A DNA stretch of 64,000 bases from Armatimonadetes bacterium UBA1398 (GTDB taxonomy: Bacteria > Armatimonadota > Zipacnadia > UBA1398): assembly GCA_002305165.1 (NCBI GenBank), contig DBQI01000028.1, positions 62,001 through 126,000 on the forward strand. The letters run 5' to 3'. Below, piece by piece: positions 41,450 through 50,657 of the stretch. The translations under genes and the position numbers were made by a program. Numbering within the stretch: the first letter of the stretch is position 1; each line of letters opens with the position of its first letter. Under the pieces are notes generated by a model. It saw only the letters and a list, made by a program, of their open reading frames with translations. It had not been told where the DNA came from and searched no databases.

Positions 41450-44224
41450 ATGGTTCCGGTCCTGGTTGTCGTGCTGCTGTCCCTGGTCCCCACTGCGGGC
41501 GAACCGACGGTGAACGAGATCACCATGGCAGCCTACGAAGCGCCCGCCGGTGCGGCGAGGTCCGATGCCCTGCTCGCCGCCGCTGCCCTGGCCGTCGAGG
41601 AGCAGCCGCGGGAAGCGGTGGCGGCGCTTGTGGCAGCCGTGAAGGGGCTGGAGTTAGTCAACGAGACCCGCCGCGGCGCCATTGCGGGGGTCTTGGCATC
41701 CCTTGGCGCGGAGACGCCTGGCGACTTCGCAACGAGCGCGGAATGGGTCGAGCAGGTCGGCCCCTACGCTCTCCAGACCCTCATGCGGATTGACCCGAGC
41801 GGATGCCTCGCCCTGACGGCCCAACTGAACACTCCCGAGGATGCCGTTGTGGCCATGCTCGCCTGTGCCGCCACGGAACTGGCGTCCAGCGGCGTCGCAC
41901 CGCAGGCCCCAATGGGGGGCGGATCCGTGCGTCCGGTGTCCGGCGAGGCGGCAGCGACTGCCGGCGACCCCTTAGCGGACCGCGATCGACTCGTCGAACT
42001 GGCGCTCGACCTCGCCGCAGATCTCGACGCCCTGGAGCCGTCCGCGGCGGGGCTAGCGTCCGCGATAGCCGACGTGCTGGCCGTGGACCCGGCCCAGCTG
42101 CCGGAGCTCGATCTGCCCGAGGAGTCAGTCGCGCGGCGTGAGCGGGCAGCCCTCCTGGCGGAGGACCTTGCCGATCTGGCCTCCGGCATGGCAGAGGACA
42201 TCGCGACACGCACACGGCTCCTGTGCGACCTACTCGCTGCCCCGCCGGCGAGGCCGGTGGCCGCGAGGGCCGAGGAATCGTCCATCGACGAGGCTTCCTC
42301 TAGCGGGATCATGTCGGCATCCGAGATGGCCCAGGAGGCGAAGGCGCGGCTGGGCAACCTGCGCGCACCGGAGCCTGCTCTGGTTGATCAGGTCGTCGCG
42401 GCTTTGTTCGCAACGGATCGCGAGGCGGCGCGCCGTCTGATATACGAGGTGGGGCCGACGCGCGAGCCGGCCTGCGCACTCCTCTGCATGGAGGCGGAGA
42501 CTGCGGGCGAGGCGCTGGAGGCGGCGTCGGGGATCGCCTCGGTGGGCCGCCGAGCGCAGGTTCTGCTGGAGCGCGCAGGCCTCGCCGGGCGCGGCGAGCT
42601 GCGGCGTGCGCTGGTGCGCGAGGCCGTCGCTCTGGCGGAGTTGGTGGGGAGTCCTTCGGAGCAGGCCGGCATACTCGCTCAAGCGGCGGCGCTGGAGGCT
42701 AGCGGCCTGGACCCTGCAGGGCTTGCGGAGAAGGCACGCTTCGCCGCCGTGTCAACGCCGGACTCCCAGATGAGGGGGCGCACCCTCGCTCAAGTCGCTT
42801 CGCTCGTTGCCCCAGTGGCGCCGGAACTCGCTGAGGAGTGCTTCGCCGAAGCCTTGCAGATCGCCACGGAAGGGCTGCGCGACGCCGAACGCGCTCGGGC
42901 GCTTCGCGATGTCGCCGTTGGGGCCGCTGCAGGGATGCCCCACCACGCTCTGGACATCGCGGGGCAACTCGGCGGCGACCGCGTTCGCAGCAGGATCGAC
43001 GTGCTACTCGCCGTGACCCGGTCCCCTCATCAGGCGTACCAGGTCGAGGCGGCGAACCAGCTCGTGGACCTTGTCGCCCAGTGGGACACGGCGCCGCTCC
43101 AGAAGATCGGCGTCCTGCAGGAGGTTGCCGCGGCTCTGGCCACCGCGTCCCATCGGTCGCCCGCGCCGCAGCCACTCGCGACACCCTCCGCGTCGGCGGA
43201 CTGGGTCATGCTCGCGATCACCCGTCCTGCCGTGCGGATCCCGGATGAGTCCGCTACCTCCCCCCCGCCCACCGAGGATAGCCTGCCGGCGAGAGTCGCT
43301 CAGGGCCGGACCCGCCAGAACCGGTTCGGGGACCGGGACGTGCCGCCCGACTCGGCATCCCTTCCCGCCTCGCCACGCCGCCCTCTTCCTCCGGCTGGCA
43401 CCGTTGCGGAAGCCAAGCTCAGGGTGGAATGGTGGATCGCGCGCTTCTCGCTGGAACGAGCGCTCTCATTGCCAACCGGGGAGAGCCGGATCGCGGCCTT
43501 CCTGCAAGCTGCTCAGGCCCTAGCCCCCTTCGATGAGGCTCTGGCGACGGAGGCTCTCGTCGGCGCGCTTCGCGACAGCGCGCTTTACGACGCGAACCTT
43601 GGGTGGGCTGAGCGCGCCCATTCGCTTGCGGAAACAGGCGGCATCCCATACGCGGCGGCTGTCGCGTCGGTCCTGGACCCCAAGGTCCGCGCCCGGTCCC
43701 TCATTGCCGCGGGGATGACCGCGGACGAGGACATCGCGCTCATCGACGACGCCTGGGCGAGAGCGGAGATCCGTGTCCGGGCCGCCGCTAAGGATCCGGG
43801 CCCCGATCAGGTGGACGAGGCCCTGGTTGCGGTTCGGGCACTTCCTCCTGGCACTCTCAGGGATGGGCTCGCCATCTCGCTGATGGATGGGATCAGGGGC
43901 GGCAACCTGACTGCCGTGCACGGCGCCGCCGAGCGCTTGTCCTTGCTCGCATCGGGGCCACGGGTAGCGGCTCAGATTCGTCTGGCGGGCTCCCAGGAGG
44001 CGGCCAGACGGGGGAACTCGGACCTCGCGCGTGAGTGGCTGGGCATGGCCGAGGAACTCATCGCGCAGGCAGGTGCCACGCCCTCGCTTCTGGCCGAGAG
44101 GGCTGTCGCGCTGGACCTACTGGGTGAAGACGGCCTCGCGCTCGCCCGGGCGATCGATGACCCAGCAGCTAGGGCGCAGGCCCTAGTCGCAATCCGCTTC
44201 GATCGGGACGCTCACAGCGGTTGA
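41450..44224 (+). CDS. Large secreted alpha-helical repeat protein
   Basis: 924 residues from MVPVLVVVLLSLVPTAG, a short signal-like start. The chain is built almost wholly of Ala/Leu/Glu-rich helices (LLAAAALAVEEQPREAVAALVAAV, REALARALRAL-like spans), suggesting a TPR- or HEAT-like solenoid. A low-complexity Pro/Ser stretch near two thirds of its length (DESATSPPPTEDSLPARVAQ region) separates two halves. AGGAGAGG is before this ATG; a TTG at 41402 overlapping the prmC stop would place a non-signal tail first and is less likely. No enzyme motif. Converges with the GH5-like gene, 13 bases apart. Confidence 0.7.
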   Translation: MVPVLVVVLLSLVPTAGEPTVNEITMAAYEAPAGAARSDALLAAAALAVEEQPREAVAALVAAVKGLELVNETRRGAIAGVLASLGAETPGDFATSAEWVEQVGPYALQTLMRIDPSGCLALTAQLNTPEDAVVAMLACAATELASSGVAPQAPMGGGSVRPVSGEAAATAGDPLADRDRLVELALDLAADLDALEPSAAGLASAIADVLAVDPAQLPELDLPEESVARRERAALLAEDLADLASGMAEDIATRTRLLCDLLAAPPARPVAARAEESSIDEASSSGIMSASEMAQEAKARLGNLRAPEPALVDQVVAALFATDREAARRLIYEVGPTREPACALLCMEAETAGEALEAASGIASVGRRAQVLLERAGLAGRGELRRALVREAVALAELVGSPSEQAGILAQAAALEASGLDPAGLAEKARFAAVSTPDSQMRGRTLAQVASLVAPVAPELAEECFAEALQIATEGLRDAERARALRDVAVGAAAGMPHHALDIAGQLGGDRVRSRIDVLLAVTRSPHQAYQVEAANQLVDLVAQWDTAPLQKIGVLQEVAAALATASHRSPAPQPLATPSASADWVMLAITRPAVRIPDESATSPPPTEDSLPARVAQGRTRQNRFGDRDVPPDSASLPASPRRPLPPAGTVAEAKLRVEWWIARFSLERALSLPTGESRIAAFLQAAQALAPFDEALATEALVGALRDSALYDANLGWAERAHSLAETGGIPYAAAVASVLDPKVRARSLIAAGMTADEDIALIDDAWARAEIRVRAAAKDPGPDQVDEALVAVRALPPGTLRDGLAISLMDGIRGGNLTAVHGAAERLSLLASGPRVAAQIRLAGSQEAARRGNSDLAREWLGMAEELIAQAGATPSLLAERAVALDLLGEDGLALARAIDDPAARAQALVAIRFDRDAHSG

Positions 44225-44237
44225 CGCGGGCCCCGTG

Positions 44238-45236
44238 TCACTCCGATCCCTCGGTCGGGTCGACCTCGGGCAGCCGCGGGAGCGCCCCCTTGAATGTTCT
44301 GGACAGCAGATCCTGGAGCAGCGGTTCGACGCGGATGGCGCCCTCCTGGGGGAATCTCACGGCGAGCCCGGGCGCTGCCTCGTCCGCTGACCGCATGCGG
44401 TCGTAGAGAAAATGGATCGCTGGACGCTGATGGATGATGGCCGAGAGGCACGGTCCCAGCACCGATTCCCACTGCTCCCGTGGTAGCCCGACCGTCGGAG
44501 CGACCCGATCGACGAGCACAGGGCGTTGCTCGGTCTGAGACCACTCCGCCGCCCCACGGACTATGGCGACACGCTCCAGCGCCGCCGCGTCAGCGGGCAG
44601 CCGGCATGTGGCCCCCACGAAGGGGTAGGACAGCACGGGCACACCGTCCGGTCCGGTGCCGGAGAGGGGGACGATGAACATCGCCAGTCCGGGACGGACG
44701 TCCTGAAGCCGCTGAGCCAGATAGGAGCAGAGATCCCGGTACAGGTCCGCGTCTTGCAGGACCTCGGATGGTTCCTCAAGGGGGACGATGGCTCTGAGCA
44801 CCGGCCCTGACGGCCCGTCCGCGAGTCGCTGGACCACATCGACCCAAGTCTCGACGAAGGCGGCGCGAACCTCGCGGTCTGAAGAGAACAGGGACGCCCC
44901 AGCCGGTGACTCGCAGGAGAGTACCACACTCAGGCCCGCGCCCTGGGCGTAGCCGGACATGCGGAGGATCTGTTGCAGCCGCTGCTCTCGTACGACAGGG
45001 TCGACGCGCGTCAGCAGAGAGAAGGGTACGACGAGCTTCGCCGCGTTCCCGCCCATCGTGCGGATGGTCCGGGTGTCGGCGTCATCGTGCGGCACCTCCC
45101 CACTCAGCCATCCCTCGAAGGTCACGCCACGCAGTGAGAGAGGGACTCCCAGGTCGGAGTGGAGGGTATCCTCAGGCTGCGAGCACGCAGCCGTGCCAAT
45201 GCACGCAGCCATGATAAGGGCCAGGGGCCAACGCAT
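44238..45236 (-). CDS. Lipoprotein with GH5-like barrel, altered catalytic motif
   Basis: 332 residues; signal MRWPLALIMAACIGTAAC gives a lipidated cysteine. LSLRGVTFEGWLSGEVPHDDADTRTIRTMGGNAAKLVVPFSLL resembles the start of GH5-type barrels (RG-N-x-G-x). The place of the NEP motif, with the acid/base glutamate, reads PLEEPSEV: the preceding Asn is Glu. A second catalytic glutamate is not clear. Thus either a divergent glycosidase or a binding protein. Ends 13 bases from the convergent repeat-protein stop. The 45237-45395 gap holds the repeated element GAGCGCGCAAG twice, of no evident use. Confidence 0.55.
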   Translation of the reverse strand: MRWPLALIMAACIGTAACSQPEDTLHSDLGVPLSLRGVTFEGWLSGEVPHDDADTRTIRTMGGNAAKLVVPFSLLTRVDPVVREQRLQQILRMSGYAQGAGLSVVLSCESPAGASLFSSDREVRAAFVETWVDVVQRLADGPSGPVLRAIVPLEEPSEVLQDADLYRDLCSYLAQRLQDVRPGLAMFIVPLSGTGPDGVPVLSYPFVGATCRLPADAAALERVAIVRGAAEWSQTEQRPVLVDRVAPTVGLPREQWESVLGPCLSAIIHQRPAIHFLYDRMRSADEAAPGLAVRFPQEGAIRVEPLLQDLLSRTFKGALPRLPEVDPTEGSE

Positions 45237-45395
45237 CCTCAGCCTCCATAGGTTCTGTGAGCGCGCAAGTCGAGACTACCGCTCGGGCGTCGAGCGCGCA
45301 AGCCCGCAACCGATCTGACGCACGTGCTGAGAGGTCGTTCCGCTAGCCCCAAGCAACCGATGGCTGAGACGGTGCGGGTAGGCCTGTCAGGTTGC

Positions 45396-46598
45396 CTAAG
45401 GCGTCCCTGGAGGAGGCGGAGAGGCGGCGGCCTCCGCTGCCTCGAGCTCAGCACGCAGGTCCTGGATCGCCCTCTGTGTCTCGGTGATCTCCGCTTCGAG
45501 GCTATCCAGTGCATCCCGAACGAGCTGGCGCTGCCCCTCAGCGCTAAGCGTCGCCAGGTCATCCCATCCCAGCGTGGGGGGCGGGGCGAAGGCGGTCGTG
45601 CCAAGGATCACGCTGGTCAGATCGGCAATCCGCAGAGCTCGCATCGTCAGCTGGTCCTCGGCGCGGGCTCCGGGGAACTGAAAGAGCACCTTGACCAGGC
45701 CCTGGCGAACCGCCTCCGCGGACGGGTCGCCGCCCAGGAAGGAGAGCCCGATGCCGGTTCTCTCCCTCACGGCGCTCAAGAGCTCTCGAATATCACTGGG
45801 ACGCGCGGAGGACGGGATTCCTGGGCCGAGCCTGAAGGCGGGGTAGACACCACCAGCCTCGGAGGTTGCGGGCGCTCCCTCCTCGGACACGCGTATGACG
45901 ACCGCATAGCGGATGCCGCCAAGAGCGCTGACGGGGCGGGACGTCGGAGGCTCAGGGCCCGAGCCTGGGCTACCCTCCGCCGCATGGGGCAGCAGCAGGA
46001 TGCTGGAGGAGCCGAGACGTAGGGGGAGGGAGAACCAAGGGAAGTGAACCTGATCGACCTCGGGCATGTCCGCCGTGGCCGCGCTTCGGGGAGTGCGCGC
46101 CTGAAGGCTCATATAGAGCCTCACCCGAGCCCGATCAGCGGAGTAGACGGGGTGAGCCTTTACGGTCACCCCCCACTCCGAGCCACCCATGGTGAACTCG
46201 TCCGGGACCTCGTCAGACGGAACTGCCCAGCCGAGCGGACGTGTGAGTTGCGCCTCGACGCTCTGGCCCCCACGTGTGGCGACCGTGCGCGTTCCGATGG
46301 ACTCCGCGCCGGGGATCTCGCGCACACTGGAGACGCTCGCGTCGCTAGCCTCCAGGAGAACGAGGGTGCGAGTGCCGTGGCTGTAGCTGAGTTGCTCGCC
46401 CTGAAGCACGAGACGCCCGCCAGATGGTCCCTCCGGAAGGTACAGGACGTCGAAGTCGATTGCCAGATCGATGGGATCGGACACCTGCCCCTGCCAGGGC
46501 CCTGGGTCGGTCTCCCGCGGGCGCTCCTGCTGTGCGAGCACAGTGGACGTGGCCATGAATAGCGCCGCGATAGCCATCCAGGGCAGCTGTCTTCTCAA
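45396..46598 (-). CDS. Secreted protein with secretin-type N-domain and C-terminal coiled coil
   Basis: 400 residues. Signal peptide MRRQLPWMAIAALFMATSTVLAQ. A beta-rich N-terminal part (DPIDLAIDFDVLYLPEGPSG) is followed by a segment (DIRELLSAVRERTGIGLSFLGG...ALRIADLTSVILGTTAFAPPPTL) that resembles the small N/STN domains of secretins and TonB-type proteins, then a coiled coil (LSAEGQRQLVRDALDSLEAEITETQRAI) and a Pro-rich tail. No secretin pore is present. Third gene of the sigma/anti-sigma unit, 31 bases after the anti-sigma stop. Role unknown; a surface or secretion component under the sigma factor is plausible. Confidence 0.6.
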   Translation of the reverse strand: MRRQLPWMAIAALFMATSTVLAQQERPRETDPGPWQGQVSDPIDLAIDFDVLYLPEGPSGGRLVLQGEQLSYSHGTRTLVLLEASDASVSSVREIPGAESIGTRTVATRGGQSVEAQLTRPLGWAVPSDEVPDEFTMGGSEWGVTVKAHPVYSADRARVRLYMSLQARTPRSAATADMPEVDQVHFPWFSLPLRLGSSSILLLPHAAEGSPGSGPEPPTSRPVSALGGIRYAVVIRVSEEGAPATSEAGGVYPAFRLGPGIPSSARPSDIRELLSAVRERTGIGLSFLGGDPSAEAVRQGLVKVLFQFPGARAEDQLTMRALRIADLTSVILGTTAFAPPPTLGWDDLATLSAEGQRQLVRDALDSLEAEITETQRAIQDLRAELEAAEAAASPPPPGTP

Positions 46599-46629
46599 GC
46601 CACCTCACTCCCGTCCTGGCGCCGGTAGG

Positions 46630-47472
46630 CTAGAACTCCTGTCCTGGCACGATCACGATGATCCGTCCCCCCGCGCCCGTGCCGCCGCCATCCCACGGCG
46701 CGCCAACGATACTCGGCGGTGAGGGCGTGGGCATGTCCAGCTCAGGCATCTCCAGCTCATAGGACCGAACGCGGACGCCATCGCTGGGTCGGTCGCTCGG
46801 TTCGGGCGGCGCGGGCGCGTGAGTCGTCGTATAGTGCGGCGCCCGCTCGCCGGCCCTACGCACACTGTCACCCCTGGGGATGACGGGCTTGCGCGAGCTG
46901 GCGGCTCGACGGACCTGGTTTCGGGCTGACGAGGAGCTCGCCACTGTCTGCGTCGCGGGCTTGGCCGTCTGAGGGGCTTCCACGATGGGCTCCGCGATCT
47001 GCCCCCCGCTGTCGCCGCTTCCCATCGTGAAGACCGGAGCATCCGGGCTCGCGATCGAAGGCATGCCCACGGCAGGCGCTTCAGCTACCACAGCGGCTTC
47101 CGGCGCTGCCTCGCGCGGTCCCATGGCTCCTTTCCCGACGAAGATCCCCAAGGCGAACACGCAGATCACGGCCGCCGAGGCCAGCGCACCGGTCAGAGCC
47201 GGCCGGAGCGGGAAACGGGTTGGCCGTGGGGCGGACCGCTCTGCCGCAAGTGCGGACATGACGCGTCGCTTGACCGCGTCCACGGAGGTGGTCGGATCGA
47301 GGGCCAGCGTCGCGGCAAGCCGTGACAGTGCCTGCAACTCCGCGACCTCCGAAGCGCATCGCGAGCAGACTCGAAGATGCTCGGTGAGTTCGGGGCTATC
47401 GGTAATCGGCCGTCGGGCATCGAGATGCGCCTCGAACGCCGTCATCGCTTCGCGGCACCTCATACGTCTCAT
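46630..47472 (-). CDS. Membrane anti-sigma factor with zinc-finger domain
   Basis: 280 residues. The N-terminal ZAS-type motif is HLRVCSRCASEV (His, then Cys-x2-Cys) with a preceding cysteine at residue 6, as in zf-HC2 anti-sigma factors. One transmembrane helix (GALASAAVICVFALGIFVG), then a long Ala/Pro/Ser-rich periplasmic tail. Its ATG overlaps the sigma-factor stop by four bases (ATGA). It would hold the ECF sigma at the membrane; regulated cleavage, perhaps by a protease such as PrsW at 3270-4070, could free it, but there is no direct evidence. Confidence 0.87.
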   Translation of the reverse strand: MRRMRCREAMTAFEAHLDARRPITDSPELTEHLRVCSRCASEVAELQALSRLAATLALDPTTSVDAVKRRVMSALAAERSAPRPTRFPLRPALTGALASAAVICVFALGIFVGKGAMGPREAAPEAAVVAEAPAVGMPSIASPDAPVFTMGSGDSGGQIAEPIVEAPQTAKPATQTVASSSSARNQVRRAASSRKPVIPRGDSVRRAGERAPHYTTTHAPAPPEPSDRPSDGVRVRSYELEMPELDMPTPSPPSIVGAPWDGGGTGAGGRIIVIVPGQEF

Positions 47473-48071
47473 CCCCCGCTCCGTGTGAGGTAGCCGCCCA
47501 GCAGATCCCTGAGCCGCTTACGGGCTCGGTGAAGCTGCGCTTTCACTGTCCCCTCGGAACAGCCCATCTCGGCTGCTACCTCCTTCAGGTCCTTACCCTC
47601 TACCTCGAACAGCACGAACGCGGCTCTTTGTCGCGGCGACAGCTGCCTCAGAGCCCGAGATAGCTCCCTCTGCGACTCATCGCGCAGGACGGCCCCTTGG
47701 GGATCCGGTTCCGTGCTGATCGTTGGCGCCGCCCTTGCGTACTCCTGGATGCGTTGGCCGCGGTACCTGCGCTTGCGGTAATCGTCTAGGCAGAGGTTCG
47801 TGGCGATGGTGCGGAGCCAGGGGCCGATGCTCTCCGCTCCCCGGATCTCATCCAGCCGCTCGAAGGCGCGCACGAAGGTCTCGGCGACGATATCCTCGGC
47901 GTCCTGCTGGTTGGCGGTGAACCGCCATGCGGTACGCGTCAGCATCTCGGCATAGCGTTCGATCAGCTCGGAAAACCCGGACTGATCGCCTAGCAGAGCG
48001 CGGGCCACGAGGGCCGAATCCGACACCAAGGGTTCAGAACGCATCATCTTGGCAACCACGGCTCGTCGCAT
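47469..48071 (-). CDS. ECF-subfamily RNA polymerase sigma factor
   Basis: 200 residues. Sigma-2 region ALVARALLGDQSGFSELIERYAEMLTRTAWRFTANQQDAEDIVAETFVRAFERLDEIRG and sigma-4 region LSPRQRAAFVLFEVEGKDLKEVAAEMGCSEGTVKAQLHRARKRLRDLL, joined by a short linker. Typical size and motifs. Directs transcription of a regulon not seen here. Promoter not identified. Overlaps the anti-sigma gene (ATGA) so they are coupled; the secretin-N-like gene follows. Confidence 0.93.
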   Translation of the reverse strand: MRRAVVAKMMRSEPLVSDSALVARALLGDQSGFSELIERYAEMLTRTAWRFTANQQDAEDIVAETFVRAFERLDEIRGAESIGPWLRTIATNLCLDDYRKRRYRGQRIQEYARAAPTISTEPDPQGAVLRDESQRELSRALRQLSPRQRAAFVLFEVEGKDLKEVAAEMGCSEGTVKAQLHRARKRLRDLLGGYLTRSGG

Positions 48072-48168
48072 ACTCTGCCCTTGTCTGAGTTGACGGATGG
48101 CCTGCCAACGGGTTGACAGAGGATGCGGACAAGTTCGGCTGTGACGGCGGCCCGGGTCGGGCCGTGCC

Positions 48169-49023
48169 TCAATAGGCGCTGAAGTCCTCGACAGAGAAGT
48201 CCTCGACCTGCCACAAACCGCCCGAAGCCTGTCTGAGGTGGAGGACGAGCGTGCCGCCTCCTTTGGACCCGTCCACGCGGATCGGCACCTCGGCCGATCC
48301 GCCGTCGGCCGACAGCTGCGGCTTGATGCCCACCATCTCCTGGCCGGTGGGTGTCAGTCGGCCGAACTGGTCCGTCAGCTCCTCGCTGAGGCGCTCAGCC
48401 TCGGCTCGCCCCCCCACGGTCAGATCGGCCATGGCGTCGTACGATCCCTGAACCGCATTGTAGTACCAGCCGACGGCAGAGAGGCCCACCATGCCCCCAG
48501 CCTGGCGGGCGAAGTACCACGAGACACCGATGCAACAGGTGGCCATGCCCACGAGGAGCAACACGACACACCCGATGATGAGGCCAACAGGTGCCCTCTT
48601 GCGAGGCGCCTGGGCAGTGGCATAGGGTTGGGCGGCGTAAGGAGCCTGACCGTGGGCCGGGCCCCACGGCTGCTGCGGCGTCTGACCCCATCCTTGCTGC
48701 TGAGGAGGCATTGTCGCGGGACCCCAAGCCTGCGTTGGTGGCGGCACCTGCGTCTGCTCAGGCAAGCCCTGCTCTGGCGGCTGAGGGACGGTAGGGGTGG
48801 CTCCCCACGGCTGCTCCGGCGGCGCTGCCGGTTGCGGCTGTTCCGGTGAGGGTGGTAGCGACTCCTGCTGGCTCCACGGAGGCAGTGGCGCGGGCGGTAC
48901 GGCTCCTCCGCTCTCTTCAGGCGTCGCGGGGGGCTCTTCACCCTCGTGCTCTCCCTCCGGGGGCCCGGCAGGCGGAGGAGGGGGCGGAAGTGGTGGCGGC
49001 GGTGGCGTACCCTCGTACGGCAT
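48169..49023 (-). CDS. Proline-rich single-pass membrane protein
   Basis: 284 residues from MPYEGTPPPPP; the ATG has GGAGAGAG upstream, and a GTG two codons earlier is less likely. About 145 residues of Pro/Gln/Gly-rich low complexity, a basic stretch (PRKRAP), one transmembrane helix VGLIIGCVVLLLVGMATCC, then a small outside domain (YYNAVQGSYDAMADLTVGGRAEAERLSEELTDQFG...LVLHLRQASGGLWQVEDFSVEDF). The last domain looks like a beta/alpha DUF4878-type lipid-associated fold, tentatively. Neighbouring sulfatase gene is on the same strand 24 bases upstream. Function unknown. Confidence 0.68.
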   Translation of the reverse strand: MPYEGTPPPPPLPPPPPPAGPPEGEHEGEEPPATPEESGGAVPPAPLPPWSQQESLPPSPEQPQPAAPPEQPWGATPTVPQPPEQGLPEQTQVPPPTQAWGPATMPPQQQGWGQTPQQPWGPAHGQAPYAAQPYATAQAPRKRAPVGLIIGCVVLLLVGMATCCIGVSWYFARQAGGMVGLSAVGWYYNAVQGSYDAMADLTVGGRAEAERLSEELTDQFGRLTPTGQEMVGIKPQLSADGGSAEVPIRVDGSKGGGTLVLHLRQASGGLWQVEDFSVEDFSAY

Positions 49024-49047
49024 AGTCACTCTCTCCTGTCCGCGATC

Positions 49048-50592
49048 CTACCGGTCCGTGCGCGTCCTACGCACGACCTGCGGAGGCTCCGCCCATGACT
49101 TGGCGACATTCCGGAGGGTAGCGCCCTCCATCAGCCTCTGCTGCGACCAGTGGAAGTTCGCGGGCGGCGTCAGTCTGCTCCAGTCCAGCGCTGGCTCACA
49201 CACATCCTGCCACTTATCGAGGGCGCAATCCAGGCTCTCGCACACACCCCCAGACGCCCCCGTGAGCAAGAGGTTACGCGTCTCCGAGGGATCCGTCGCC
49301 AGGTCGTAGAGCTCGCCTTCCACGAGGTTCTCGGGATCGAACATAGGATGCCCTCGGTATGGGTGGTCACCGGGCAGCCGGGCCTCGATGTCGGCCATCT
49401 TGGGATACCGGGTGAGCTTCCAGTCATTCGTCCTAACCGACACGGCGGGCTCCGTCATTAGGGCCGGCACGAGGGTCTCGGCGAACACCGCCTCACGGAA
49501 TGGGCTGGTGGGATCCGCGAAGATCGGTTCGAGAGACCGGCCCTGCACCTCGTCGGGCGGGTCCTGTCCCGCAAGGCGAAGGATCGTTGGCATCAGGTCC
49601 ATCTGCTGGACGAGGGCCTGAGAGCGCCCCGATGGGAGGCCGGAACCGGACACCATGAGCGGCACCCGGCACGTCTCCTCCCAGAGCTGCGCCCATTTCT
49701 CGATCCAGCCATGCTCTCCCACGCATGTGCCGTGGTCGGCGGTGAAGACGACGATCGTGTCATCCCACATGCCGTGATCGTCCAGCGCATCGAGCAACCT
49801 TCCCACCTCATGGTCGATGTAGCTGACCAGCCCGTAGTAGGAGCATCGCGACCGGCGGACATCATCCGGGGTAAGGTCCGCATACCGTCGAGAGGCATAG
49901 AAGAGCTGCACAAGAGTCGGCTTCGACTCGATTCCGTCGCCGTAGCTGTCGGGGAGCGGCTCATCGGCCGGATCGTACCATTCCGAGTATGGCCGCGGGG
50001 GCGCGTAGGGAGTGTGGGGCATGTTGATCGCCACGCGGAGGAAGAAGGGCTCGGAGCCGCTGTACTGGGAGAGCCGCCGAAGCCCCGCGTCCACGGTGAG
50101 GGCGGCGTAGGACTCCTCCGGGCTGAGTGGCGACGTTCCCCAAACAATGATGGGGAGATCACCCTCTAGTCGCTTGTATTGCGCGCGCCGACGTAGAGCC
50201 GGATCGGAGGGTCCGAAGGGGCCGAACGGCGAGTGCACCGGCTCGTGGTGACTGAAACCGCTCTCGCTGACGGGCCAGCCGAGGTGGTACTTTCCCACGT
50301 TTTCGGTACGCCAACCCGCGTCCGCGAGCAAGCGGTAGAGCGAACGACTGGACTCACCGGCCAAGCTCGGCGTGGCGTTATCGACGCAGCCATTCGACCG
50401 CGGATAGCAGCCTGTCGCCAAGGCTGACCGGGAGGGCATGCAGATTGGGCACGGAACGTAGCAGCGATCGAAGACCATGGAGGAGGCCGCGAGCTCATCG
50501 AGCCGGGGAGTGCGTACGCGCGGGTGTCCCGCGTGTCCGAAGACATCGGCGCGGAGTTCGTCACAGTAGATCATCAGGAAGTTGGGTCCCAT
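49048..50592 (-). CDS. Sulfatase (formylglycine-dependent, type I)
   Basis: 514 residues from MGPNFLMIYCDELRADVF. DELRADV gives metal ligands; CMPSRSALATG holds the CxPSR motif with Cys51 converted to formylglycine, and GKYHLGWP and FTADHGTCVGEHG hold further active-site residues. SDP and DQVNRTL-like blocks are replaced by divergent sequence, so it is a distant member. No signal peptide is seen, unusual for this class, so the substrate may be intracellular; the needed maturase is not in the window. A longer frame upstream lacks domain signal and is ignored. Divergent from the kinase gene. Confidence 0.86.
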   Translation of the reverse strand: MGPNFLMIYCDELRADVFGHAGHPRVRTPRLDELAASSMVFDRCYVPCPICMPSRSALATGCYPRSNGCVDNATPSLAGESSRSLYRLLADAGWRTENVGKYHLGWPVSESGFSHHEPVHSPFGPFGPSDPALRRRAQYKRLEGDLPIIVWGTSPLSPEESYAALTVDAGLRRLSQYSGSEPFFLRVAINMPHTPYAPPRPYSEWYDPADEPLPDSYGDGIESKPTLVQLFYASRRYADLTPDDVRRSRCSYYGLVSYIDHEVGRLLDALDDHGMWDDTIVVFTADHGTCVGEHGWIEKWAQLWEETCRVPLMVSGSGLPSGRSQALVQQMDLMPTILRLAGQDPPDEVQGRSLEPIFADPTSPFREAVFAETLVPALMTEPAVSVRTNDWKLTRYPKMADIEARLPGDHPYRGHPMFDPENLVEGELYDLATDPSETRNLLLTGASGGVCESLDCALDKWQDVCEPALDWSRLTPPANFHWSQQRLMEGATLRNVAKSWAEPPQVVRRTRTDR

Positions 50593-50657
50593 AGCGGTGT
50601 TCGCTTCGCCGGCCTCGGAGATGGCTCCTTGCGGGGACTCACGAGAGGGATTGCCCC

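Noticed and set aside
45259..45302. Direct repeat GAGCGCGCAAG, two copies 33 bases apart
   Set aside because: Short and GC-biased; with only two copies it may be chance and no regulator binding pattern is evident.
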